NCBI GenBank assembly: GCA_032718475.1
Contig: JAUCBJ010005029.1
Span: 1-39,436, forward strand
Length of the DNA: 39,436 nucleotides
DNA from: Nemertoderma westbladi
Lineage: Eukaryota > Xenacoelomorpha > Nemertodermatida > Nemertodermatidae
Direction of reading: 5' to 3'
Position 1 is the stretch's first letter, and the number at the start of each line of letters is the position of its first letter. The notes beneath the pieces were generated by a model. That model had not been told where the DNA came from. It saw only the letters and a program-made list of their open reading frames with translations, and ran no database searches. Below, in pieces: positions 29,530 to 39,436 of the stretch. Both the position numbers and the translations under genes were made by a program.

Positions 29530-31656
29530 ACAAGTCCCTAAAAGGTGCCACCCTGCTCCATAGCGCGGGAAATTCAAATGATTGAAAGACATGTAATTTA
29601 TACTGGAAAGGGTGGCAGATCAGATCTGCCACCTATATTTTGGCGGTAAATTCAAATCTGTTTTAACATTGAATACCGGTACATGAATAGGCCTAGAGTA
29701 AGACTAATGTAATTCATTGAATTAGAATAAATTATTTCTAATCGGTTTAATTCACTCATCCGTTATTGTTGTTGTTTCATCTATTCTGGATGGAATTGTG
29801 ATGGAAATATGATAATTCTGTAATTTGAATCAACCGCCAAAAATATATAAATTCACTGCGCCTTTCTATCACCTATCCACTTGAAATCTACTGTTCGCGC
29901 TTTCAGACCTTTGGCAGTTTAACCCACCAAATTAAGATGTCTTCTAGATATTAAATCTGTTTTTAGTCTATGACAAGTATTTGATTCACTACACTAGTCG
30001 AAACCAATCCGTGCGCGACCATTCACCCGCTGGATATTCCCGGGAGATTGGGTTCGACGGTTTAATTTTGTTGCTATGTAAGCCTAATGTATTATTCGAC
30101 TGACAGTATTATATAATCTCTGACAATATTATTTACCTTCGGGAATATTAACAGTTCCTTTAGGACGTGGCGCTTTACCTATATAAACAGAGTTATGACT
30201 TAAACTACTCACAACGATATGGCTTAATTATAATTCACATATATGGCGCATTCTTTAGGAATTGCTTCTTTAACAGACTCACTCATACACAATGCTGCAC
30301 AATACTGCACACTAATCTGCCAATCTTCACTGATTTTAGTCACATATAAAAGGAACACAGGCTGACTCATGTAGGGTCTATCAAATAACATTAGATTCAC
30401 TTCAAACCACTTTAACATAAGTCACAATCGTTTATCTGTAACCCTTCTCTCTTACCTTCGGTATATCAAGAACATTGGGTTTCGGGGTTGTTTATCGTTA
30501 TTCCAAATATAATAATTCATCAACCATATTATGAAGAACTGACGGTAAATAGCAGTATAAAATAACTACTGAACACTGATTGTTATGAGTTTGCAATGTT
30601 TCAGCAGTCAGCATGTATGATCATCAGTCAGCAGTAGTCGTTAGGTATGTTAAATTGCAGTTAAAGGATATATGCCCTTTATAATTAAACCTACTAGTGT
30701 ACGACTAAAACAGTAAAGCACAAAATACTTCCAAGCCGTTCTTTCTTTGGCTCAAGACTGAATGTAAACACTGCACATAGGCATTGCGTCATTTCTCGGA
30801 AATTTTCTGTACAAGGAGCCACAAAAACGCTCTCATTGGCTGACTGAACTGAGAGACGCCGTAGAACAAAGGAAATCAACACGTATGAATGTCAGCTGTT
30901 AACCGTAGTCATAGTAACTACTGTTCAAGAGTAGCTATCACCCTTTTGCGTCACGAATTGCCATAGAATCATAAAATATGCCTTTCACAGTACACATACG
31001 GAGGAAATAGGTCTTAGATCCTCTAAAAACACCGATACAGCAATAATACGGTCTCTTACACTTATTAAATCAACTACAGAGTATTTTAATGTAAAAGATA
31101 ATAAAAATAACGGGGCAATTCAGCAAAGGCTTTTACATCTACTATTAATATACTAGGTATAAGTGTATAATTGTTAATTGGTTATGATTATTATGTTCTA
31201 TACTTTACTGAGATAGAAGTTAATCCAAATCCCCCGACCCCACCCCCCCCCCCCCCCCCCCCCCCCCTCAAATTTTCAATTTTGCTCGATGTCCCATTCT
31301 AGTTAACCAGTCAGCTTAGTTGTTCACCAGTTCACGTGCTGATCGAAGTCCCAGACTAGTTAACAAGTCAGCTTAGTTGTTCACGTGCTGCTCGAAGCCC
31401 CAGAATAGATAAAACTACAACAATAACGGATGAGTGAATTAAACCGATAAGAAATTATTTATTCCTGTATTCTGATTCAATGAATTACATACGTCTTACT
31501 TAATTCATGTATTCAATGTTGAAACAGATTTGAATTTACCGCCAAAATATTGGTGGCAGATCAGATCTGCCACCCTTTCCAGCACAAATTACATTTCTTT
31601 CAATCATTTGAATTTCCCGCGCTATGGAGCAGGGTGGCACCCTTTTAGGGACTTGT
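29530..31656 (+). mobile_element. long-TIR DNA transposon copy A (Mutator-like, non-autonomous), 2127 bp
   Basis: Ends are acaagtccctaaaaggtgcc and its inverse. Terminal inverted repeats are about 260 bp (29530-29789 and 31400-31656), with a 10-bp target-site duplication. Each TIR carries a tttcccgcgc/gcgcgggaaa site near the end and the 23-bp near-palindrome ggtggcagatc-a-gatctgccacc (29611-29633; 31552-31574). Inside lie a 25-C tract (31243-31267) and two to three degenerate copies of a roughly 50-bp repeat containing cacgtgctg (31290-31400). No transposase frame is visible. Long TIRs with 9-10 bp duplications fit the Mutator superfamily. That assignment is inference. Confidence 0.85.
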
Positions 31657-31755
31657 CCAGTCTGCCAGTTACAAGTGGCCCTCCCTCAGTTGTAGTTTTT
31701 AAACCCCAGGTGTTGTTGACCAGTTGACGGAGTCTGTTATTTGCGAAATCGTTGA

Positions 31756-32157
31756 TCGTGGTGCCGTGCCGGAATTCTGGCTTTGATTAAAAACACCGAA
31801 CTGCTGAATGATGGCGGAATCCTGGAATCTACGAAACCCGGCCGGATTCCTAATCCGAGGAGGCGACGGAGTCAATTAAACGTAAACAATGAAACGATCG
31901 CGATGGACAATGGAGTCTATTCAATGTATCCCTGTATCCAGAACGATACGATGGCGACGGAGTCTATTGCAGTATTAAACACGCAACCAAAGCGATCAGA
32001 CGATGGCGAAGTAATCTACAAAACAGAGAACGACAGGAAGGCGATGGAGTTTATTAAACCCAGTAAGATGGTGCATAGCGAAGCGATCGAGACGGATAAC
32101 GGAGTCTATTACAGTATTAAACCAGGAACGAAGACGGTGGAATTTACAGGTCTATAG
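31756..32157 (+). CDS. ORF with repeated tyrosine motifs, possible cytoplasmic-tail exon
   Basis: Open from 31756 to a TAG at 32155-32157. The first in-frame ATG is at 31903, near the second quarter. The protein is hydrophilic and built of degenerate units of about 25-30 residues around (A/T)MDNGVYSMYP, GEVIYKTEND, KAMEFIKPSK and ETDNGVYYSIKPGTK. YYSI fits a Y-x-x-I SH2-binding pattern, but none matches the full ITIM consensus. No signal peptide or membrane segment lies within it, and it has no clear 3' splice site at its start. It begins about 90 bp beyond the right end of transposon copy A, so 5' exons may have been separated by that insertion. I do not recognise the gene. It could be the last exon of a receptor or adaptor, or a decayed gene. 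Confidence 0.4.
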   Translation, partial: SWCRAGILALIKNTELLNDGGILESTKPGRIPNPRRRRSQLNVNNETIAMDNGVYSMYPCIQNDTMATESIAVLNTQPKRSDDGEVIYKTENDRKAMEFIKPSKMVHSEAIETDNGVYYSIKPGTKTVEFTGL

Positions 32158-33171
32158 GCCTAAACCTGGAACAATGCGAAACAAGGCAACTGTAAAGTTA
32201 GACTAGACTGGTTTGTGAGATTAACTTCCCAATACTAACTCAATAAAATTTGCTTTCTTCGAATTCCTAATAATATATTTTAATCTTAATAATAATTATT
32301 CAACATCAATTAGGCCTATTTTATAAGTCTTGCCAAGGTATAAGATTGCTAAAGGACTAAAGAGCTATAACTGCCTTATATTTTTAGAATTATTATAGTT
32401 AATATTGTTATGTTTATAATTAATTGTATCTTTTGACAGTACTTTATGCGCGACCGTGATAATGAAATTAAATGGTGCCGAAATATTTTCACTTAACTGC
32501 AGGTAGGGGGGGGGGGGGGGGGGGGGCAATAAATATTCTTCCCTCTCCAGGTGAAAATCGACGCAAATAACAGCTTGTTTACTACGAAAATAAAAATGCC
32601 TCCTGTTCTATAGGAAAAAACATTATAGTGGAAATTTTAGCAAGTTGTGTTTATTTTAGCAGATAGACAAGATTGCATGTTTACCAAGTTTGGTATAATT
32701 TAGTCAAAGATTGAATAAGTTACGATTTTAAATTATCAGTGGAGCTGTGGAGGGTGAAGGCGGCGGGCCAGGATTCAGTTATACTTGAATAAAGAATAGC
32801 GATTAAACCAAGGGATACGCGATATATGACTGCTGTATAAGTTCATTGAATGACTGTTGATTTCGAAACATTTAATTCAAAACTATATAAATGTTAATAT
32901 AATTTTGGATTTTTTTTGTAATAATTAACAGATGAATTATATTTCATTAATTTATTTTTTTATCTAATCACATTATTAAATAACGAAGCACGGAAATAAT
33001 ACTAAGATTGAATATTGAATTGAAGGTACAGTACCGAATTGAATATTTGAGATTGCATAAGATAGAGTATTGAATATTGAATATCTTCGGCCATCATCCC
33101 GTTCCCGTTAGTGACTCCATTCAGCCATTGGCAACTATTTTGAAAGTTTCGATTGGTTTCGTTTTGACTCT
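32158..33171. other. intergenic DNA with a 21-G tract
   Basis: AT-rich. 21 consecutive G at 32506-32526. The gaatattgaatt word is repeated at 33010-33080. No gene seen. Confidence 0.5.
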
Positions 33172-33512
33172 TCAGTCCCCGAATAGACCGATGGTCGGCG
33201 CGGTTGCTGTCCCCATGACTGAGGCTGCATTACCAACCAAAATTGCCATCTCCAGGCGCTGGAGCAGAAACTGGTGTGACCACGGTTCGTGGGTGGCACT
33301 GTGGAGACGAGCCCCGATCTCCCTGAGGAAGGTGGATGTCTCTGGATCGGGCGGCCAAAGGTCTCAAAGGCCACGGTGCACGGGGTGAAAGAAATGGCCC
33401 CGGTCCATTAGGTTGCGATACTTAGAGTTTTTAATGCGCTCCGCCCCCTCAGCTGAGTGCCCCCCGGCAATGATGGTTTGTTGAAGGTGGCTGGGGGCCA
33501 GTGGATCTAGTA
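33172..33512 (-). pseudogene. retrotransposon protein fragment, frameshifted
   Basis: The minus strand reads GAERIKNSKYRNL and FFHPV in one stretch. A frameshift follows (an AFETFG word in one frame continues in another), then FLREIGARLHSAT, EPWSHQFLLQRLEMAILVGN and AASVMGTATAP before a stop at 33174-33172. This block (FLRE-G-R ... T-EP-S ... LLQR ... GNAASV-GT) is a C-terminal segment I know from retroelement-derived open frames scattered through invertebrate genomes. I cannot name the element class. Short and broken. Confidence 0.6.
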
Positions 33513-33927
33513 ATAATTATCGCAAAGATATGATTAGGTAGGCCTACGTGATATTAGTTTCTCAAACCAAACCTATCCATCCATTGACGTCCAAATATAT
33601 CCAATTTCTCAATCCATACTAATCAGTATGTATTAATGTACGTACGGTACACTGTAATGCAATAATGCTGTAATGTCAATGTCCAACCAAACAATGCGTT
33701 GAGTGTTATCCAACCAGCCTCCGACAGTCCGAGAAATGTTAGGCTAACGGCACCTCACTCTGTCAAATCCATTAGTGGATGATATAGAATCAGCATCCGT
33801 GCAACTCCTGAACTCAGGCGAGCATTTTACAGATGGTGGTCTAATTTATATGGTCTTGTACCGCGAAACCGTGTATTATTTACAGATGTAGGCTAAATTT
33901 CGGGTCTTGTACCGTGCACAGTACTGG
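33513..33927. other. intergenic DNA, no gene seen
   Basis: Nothing coding recognised. The last 9 bp (33919-33927, cagtactgg) are the left target-site duplication of transposon copy B. Confidence 0.5.
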
Positions 33928-36224
33928 ACAAGTCCCTAAAAGGTGCCACCCTGCTCCATAGCGCGGGAAATTCAAATGATTGAAAGACATGTTATTTGTA
34001 CTGGAAAGGGTGGCAGATCAGATCTGCCACCTATTGGCGGTAAATTCAAATCTGTTTTAACATTGAATACATGAATAGAGTAAGACCAATCTGCCAATGT
34101 AATTCATTTGTTCGCGCTTTTAGACCTTTAGCAGTTTAACCTGCCAAATTTAGGTGTCTTCTAGGTTATAAATCGACTTTAGCCTATAACAAGTATTTGA
34201 TACACATAAAGCTACATTAGCCGAAGCCAGCCTATGCGCGATCATTCACCCACGGTTAAGGGAGACTGGATTCGGATGCTCTGACCTTATTGCGGTGTAG
34301 ACTTACTGTACTATTCGATTGATCGTTAATATATAATCTCTGACAAATATTATTCACTTTCGGGAAATATTAACAGTTCCTTTAGGACGTGGCGTTCTAA
34401 GTATGTAAACAGAGTTATGACTTACACTAAACACAACGGGATGGCTATTGATTTTCGTATAAGGCGCATTCTTTAGGAAATGCTTTGTTATCTGTCACAC
34501 TCATGCACAATACCGCACACTGCTGCACACTGATCTGCCGACCTTCACTAATTTTAATCATATATAAGGAGAACAGCAACTGACACATGTAGGGTCTATG
34601 AAATAGCATTCAATTCACTCCAAAACCACTATAATGTAAGTCGCAATTGCTACAGGTAACCGGTCTCTCTAACCTTCAGTATATCAAGAAGATTGGGGTT
34701 TTCTGATTATTTATCGATATTCTCCAAATATAACAACATATCCATCAACTGATAACCATTCATAACCGACAGTAAATAGCAGTAAAATAATGCGGTGTTC
34801 TGAGCCGTGTTGTGTGTCCAGTTTGTGTACTGGTTTGGTATGATAACAGTTATACGTTTCTATGATCAAAGCCGTTCTAATGTTTGGCTAAAGTCTGAAA
34901 CACATAATAATTCCACAGCCGATGTTCTGGGCTCAGGAAAAAAGGTAAACAAAGACCATAATGCATTGCGCGATTTCCCGGAGGCTTCTGTGCAAATAAA
35001 ATGAAAATCGCTCTGATTGGTCGAGTGAGTGAGCCTGAACAAAGAAAGCCAAAAGCTCCACGTCGACATATCAGCTGATAGATGTCGTCATCTGAACTAC
35101 ACTGTATTAAGAGTATTTTGGTGCATTGCGGCATAGAATGGCTTGTTATGTCCGCCAAAGTACACATACAGAAAAAATGGCTTTTTATGTCCACTAAAAC
35201 ACCTACACAGTAAGAAAACGGCTTTTTATGTCCGCTAAAACACCTACAGAGTACTTTGCGGGGAAAATGACTAGCTAGGTCCGCAAAAGCCTTTTACATC
35301 ATTGAATCAGAATAAATTATTTATTATCGGTTTAACTCACTCATCCGTTAATGTTGTTGATTTATCTATTCTAGGACTTCGAGCAGCACGTGAACAACTA
35401 AACCAGCACGTTAACTAGTCTGGGGCTTCGAGCAGCACGTGAACAACTAAACTGGCTGGTTAACAAGTCTGGGACTTCGAGCAGCACGTAAACAACTAAG
35501 CTGACTGGTTAACTAGTCTGGTACATGTCTGGGACAGATATAGCAGTATAGGCAGAAGAGCATTATACACCTATTGTTATTACAGTAGGCCTACCTGCGA
35601 TATATTTTACTATCAGTTCCCAGCTATATTGTTATAATTATAATGTTCTGATGTAATTATAACTGATACAAGAAAATAATAAATGTTCTTTACATTTTAC
35701 TGATAGAAGTTAAGCCAAATCCCCCCGATCCCCCCCCCCCCCCCCCCCCCCTCCTCAATTTGCAATTTTGCTCGAAGTCCCAGACTAGTTAACCAGTCAG
35801 CTTAGTTGTTCACGTGCTGCTCGAAGTCCCAGACTAGTTAACCAGTCAGCTTAGTTGTTCACGTGCTGCTCGAAGTCCCAGACTAGTTAACCAGTCAGCT
35901 TAGTTGTTCACGTGCTGCTCGAAGCCCCAGACTAGTTAACGTGCTGGCTTAGTTGTTCACGTGCTGCTCGAAGTCCCAGAATAGATAAAACAACAACAAT
36001 AACGGATGAGTGAGTTAAACCGATAAGAAATAATTTATTCTGATTCAATGAATTACATTTAGTCTTACTCTATTCATGTATTCAATGTTAAAACAGATTT
36101 GAATTTACCGCCAAAATATAGGTGGCAGATCTGATCTGCCACCCTTTCCAGTACAAATTACATGTCTTTCAATCATTTGAATTTCCCGCGCTATGGAGCA
36201 GGGTGGCACCTTTTAGGGACTTGT
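33928..36224 (+). mobile_element. long-TIR DNA transposon copy B, 2297 bp
   Basis: Same ends and same orientation as the copy at 29530. TIRs are about 180 bp (33928-34108 and 36045-36224). The target-site duplication is cagtactgg (33919-33927 and 36225-36233), 9 bp. Near-palindromes are at 34009-34031 and 36121-36143. The interior is collinear with copy A (shared tcgcgctttt, cagtttaacc, taacagttcctttaggacgt). It differs in carrying a large internal hairpin, where three copies of a 50-bp CACGTG-containing unit (35372-35525) face about five inverted copies (35766-35985) around a 22-C tract (35730-35751). No transposase. Confidence 0.85.
35372..35985. repeat. inverted arrays of a roughly 50-bp repeat with CACGTG core
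   Basis: Units read cttcgagcagcacgtgaaca on the left and tgttcacgtgctgctcgaag on the right, each with ctagttaaccagtcag-like text. Nearly every unit has the palindromic E-box CACGTG (one left unit has CACGTA). This array is inside transposon copy B. A shorter form is in copy A at 31290-31400. Confidence 0.88.
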
Positions 36225-36233
36225 CAGTACTGG

Positions 36234-36599
36234 TGGGCCTACACAGCTACTGCTATTTTGCCTAATACAGTTCCCAGATGCCAGAGGTAAATCCTTACCC
36301 CACCGGCTGTGAGCTGGGGGAAGATCTTCTCTGTGCTGGGGGTAAGAGCGCGTAAGAAAAGGGGGAAGAGGGGGAAAGAAAAGGGGTATGGATCTATAAA
36401 TAGCATCCAATGGGACGCCTCTATTTTACGACCGTTCTATACTGTAAACATACAGCTGTCTACCTTATTGAGAAGTGGTAATACTACTTAATAGTTGCTA
36501 AACTTACCCCCAGCCACCCACCCACCTATCATTACACTCCTACTGTATTTAACCACACATACCCATTCCTACATACCAACTTACACGTACCCTCCCACC
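36234..36599. other. intergenic DNA, no gene seen
   Basis: Purine-rich stretch ggggaagagggggaaagaaa at 36361-36380, and transition into CCACC-rich satellite after about 36505. No gene seen. Confidence 0.5.
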
Positions 36600-38714
36600 C
36601 ACCTATGCACTACTTAACTGCACCCACCCACCCTCCCAAGCACGTCTACTTAACCGCATCCACCCACCCTCCTAAGCACGTCTACTTAACCGCACCCACC
36701 CAAGCACGTCTACTTAACCGCACCCACCCGCCTAAGTACGTCTACTTACTCACACCCACCCACCTACTTAAGCACGTCCACTTACCCGCTCCCTCCCACA
36801 CACCTAAGCATCCCTACTTAACCGCACCCACCCACCCACCTAAGCACGTATACTTACCCGCACCCACCCACCTACCTAAGCACACCTAGTTAACCGCACC
36901 CACCTAAGCACGTCTACTTAACCACACCCAACCACCCACCTACGCACACCTACTTAACCGCACCCGCCCACCCACACACCTAAGAACGTCTACTTAACCG
37001 CACCCTCCCACCCACCTAAGCACGTATACTTACCCGCACCCACCCACCTACCTAAGCACACCTAGTTAACCGCAGCCACCTAAGCACGTCAATTAACCAC
37101 ACCCACCCACCCACCTAAGCACACCTATTTAACCGCACCCACCCACCTTCCTAAGCTCGTCTACATAACCGCACCCACCCAAGCACGTCTACTTAACCGC
37201 ACCCACCCACGTAAGCACGTCTACTTACCCGCACCCACCTACCTACTTAAGCACGTCTACTTACCCGCTCCCACCCACACACCTAAGCACGTCTACTTAA
37301 CCGCATCCACCCAAGCACGTATACTTACCCGCACCCACCCACCTACCTAAGCACACCTATTTAACCGCACCCACCTAAGCACGTCTACTTAACCACACCC
37401 ACCAACCCACCCATCTAAGCACACCTACTTAACCGCACCAACCCAATCACCCTCCTAAGCACGTCTACTTAACCGCACCCACCCAAGCACGTCTACTTAA
37501 CCGCACCCACCCACCTAAGGACGTCTACTTACCCGCACCCACCCACCTACTTAAGCACGTCTACTTAACCGCACCCACCCACACACCTAAGCACACCAAC
37601 TTAACCACACCCACCCACCCACCCTCCTAAGCACGTCTACTTAACCGCACCCACCCAAGCACGTCTACTTAACCGCACCCACCCACCTAAGCACGTCTAC
37701 TTACCCGCACCCACCCACCTACTTAAGCACGTCTACTTACCCGCTCCCACCCACACACATAAGCACCTCTACTTAACCGCACCCACCCACCCACCTAAGC
37801 ACGTATACTTACCCGCACCCACCCACCTACCTAAACACACCTAGTTAACCGCACCCACCTAAGCACGTCTACTTAACCACACCCACCCACCCACCTAAGC
37901 ACACCTACTTAACAGCACCCGCCCACCCACATACCTAAGCACGTCTACTTAACCGCACCCACCCAAGCACGTCCACTTAACCGCACCCACCCACCTAAGG
38001 ACGTCTACTTACCCGCACCCACCCACCTACTTAAGCACGTCTACTTAACCGCACCCACCCACACACCTAAGCACACCAACTTAATCGCACCCACCCACCC
38101 ACCCTCCTAAGCACGTCTACTTAACCGCACCCACCCAAGCACGTCTACTTAACCGCACCCACCCACCTAAGCACGTCTACTTACCCGCACCCACCCACCT
38201 ACTTAAGCACGTCTACTTTCCCGCTCCCACTTACACACCTAAGCACCCCTACTTAACCGCACCCACCCACCCACCTAAGCACGTATACTTAGCCGCACCC
38301 ACCCACCTACCTAAGCACACCTAGTTAACCGCACCCACCCAAGCACGTCAACTTAACCGCACCCACCCACCCACCTAAGCACGTCAACTTAACCGCACTC
38401 ACCCACCCACCTAAGCACGTCAACTTAACCGCACACACCCACCCACCTAAGCACGTATATTTACCCGCACCCACCCACCTACCTAAGCACACCTAGTTAA
38501 CCGCACCCACCTAAGCGCGTCTACTTACCCGCATCCACCCACCCACCTAAGCACACCTACTTAACTGCACCCACCCACCCTCCTAAGCACGTCTACTTAA
38601 CCGCACCCACCAACCTACATAAGCACGTCGGCTACTTAACCGCACCCACCCACCAACCTAAGCACGTCTACTTAACCGCACCCACACACCAAACTAAGCA
38701 AGCACGTCTACTTA
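36600..38714. repeat. satellite, roughly 25-45 bp CACCCACC-TAAGCACGTCTACTTAACCG monomers
   Basis: About 2.1 kb of monomers made of a (cccac)n spacer of variable length followed by taagcacgtctacttaaccg or close variants (cacacctagtt, cacgtatacttaccc). Distinct variants recur in a fixed order. acttacccgctccc (the last copy reads actttcccgctccc) starts at about 36780, 37259, 37735 and 38215, and cacacctagtt/cacacctattt occurs at about 36881, 37352, 37836 and 38317. This gives a higher-order period near 480 bp. The short open frame at 36605-36889 (HPPKHVYL repeats) is only the satellite in translation. Confidence 0.95.
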
Positions 38715-39172
38715 AAATCATGCCGTAGCAGAAATACATGCCGTAACAGTTTTCGCCAAAACCTTTTTTACAAGAACCGTTTTTTGATAACAGTTTCCTA
38801 TAAAATAATGCTAAGTAGTTACATCCTAGAACATTCGATAACTATTGTAAATTATTATAATTAATAGGTTGGTTGCTTTTTTTACAATATATTATTAAAT
38901 AAATGTGAGATAGTTAGTGCAGTTAGTTTAATTATAATATCGTAAACATCACTACACAAAAACGCGTTTTACACATCAGATCTTTAAAACATTACCTTTA
39001 TTCGTATGCGAAAATAAGGGTTATGCCAGAGCCAGCCTAGAGGCCAAGCAAGGTACCCGGTAGCCGTAGCAATGCAAGAAGCTAGAAGCTTCCTATTGGG
39101 TGCTATTTTTAGATCCTTCCCCCTTTTCTTACCCCCTCATCCGTGCCACCGGTTCAACCAAACAACCCAGGC
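38715..39172. other. intergenic DNA, no gene seen
   Basis: AT-rich, no supported feature. A short gaagctagaagcttc palindrome is at 39079-39093. Confidence 0.5.
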
Positions 39173-39436
39173 AGCTCCGTAGCCCATCATTGTTCCAATT
39201 CTTCCGGCAGGCTATCATTACGGCTCTCCTAATTTGTTTCAAATTTGTTTCACTGGCATACTTAACATTGTTCAAATTTTTTGAGCTCCGTAGCCCATCA
39301 TTGTTCCAATTCTCCGGTAGACTATCATTACGGCCCTCCTAATTTGTTTCAAATTTGTTTCACTGGCACACATAGCATTGCAGGTAGGACACCATTACGT
39401 GGCTCCTAATTTGTTTCAATTATGTTCCAATTTTGT
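39173..39436. repeat. 111-bp tandem duplication, running off the window
   Basis: The unit starting agctccgtagcccatcattg (39173) repeats at 39284 with few changes (tccggcaggctatcattacg, ctcctaatttgtttcaaatt). A third, divergent partial copy follows from about 39390 to the end. Open frames through it are repeat-derived. Confidence 0.88.

Noticed and set aside
30694-35194. Several 60-105 residue frames inside the two long-TIR transposons
   Set aside because: They are not conserved as frames between copies A and B and show no transposase motifs.
36605-36889. ORF of PTHPPKHVYL repeats
   Set aside because: Translation of the satellite. The frame is broken in neighbouring repeats.

Overview
The window looks like nuclear DNA of an invertebrate animal. 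It is AT-rich and mostly non-coding. It holds spliced or single-exon animal genes for a tetraspanin, a pyrroline-5-carboxylate reductase and the mitochondrial complex II iron-sulfur subunit. It also has a Pol III-type tRNA-Ile(AAT) gene, two families of non-LTR retrotransposons, tRNA-derived SINEs, foldback and MITE-like elements, minisatellites and many poly-C/poly-G tracts. Short spacing between stop codons and polyadenylation signals, intronless housekeeping genes and frequent TAGGCCTA-like words suggest a marine invertebrate, possibly a deuterostome. I cannot name the species from the sequence.

Layout: 1-6000 has no convincing gene. It carries a 455-bp array of a 7-bp repeat (1813-2267), a 182-bp foldback (2589-2770) and a 465-bp nested inverted-repeat element (4600-5064). 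A tetraspanin gene lies on the minus strand at 6080-7081, followed by a possible zinc-ribbon terminal exon (7882-8053, minus). From 8200 to 16060 the DNA is a retrotransposon graveyard. One LINE family is present as at least five fragments in both orientations, and a second LINE family sits at 11460-12640. After this come the tRNA-Ile gene (16680-16753), a candidate compact two-exon small gene (17379-17669), SINEs and a 14-bp minisatellite.

The middle holds a three-exon pyrroline-5-carboxylate reductase gene (minus, 20962 to 19305), whose splice junctions can be reconstructed exactly to give 272 residues. A 1.2-kb inverted-repeat element follows (21281-22481), then an intact single-exon SDHB gene (plus, 23659-24534) and a SINE cluster (24955-25680). 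The right third is accessory. It has a CpG-rich GCGCGCC island (26985-27412) and two 2.1-2.3 kb copies of a long-TIR DNA transposon with 9-10 bp target-site duplications (29530-31656 and 33928-36224), probably non-autonomous Mutator-like. Between those copies lies an ORF with repeated tyrosine motifs (31756-32157). A further retroelement fragment (33172-33512), a 2.1-kb satellite with a roughly 480-bp higher-order period (36600-38714) and a 111-bp tandem duplication at the right edge complete the window.

The genes do not form an operon or a shared pathway. SDHB and P5C reductase are both metabolic (complex II; proline synthesis), but they are separate transcription units on opposite strands. 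The less-explained items are the small two-exon gene, the tyrosine-motif ORF, the divergent active-site loop of the P5C reductase, the transposon pair with CACGTG-bearing subterminal arrays, and the fold-back rearrangement inside a LINE fragment.
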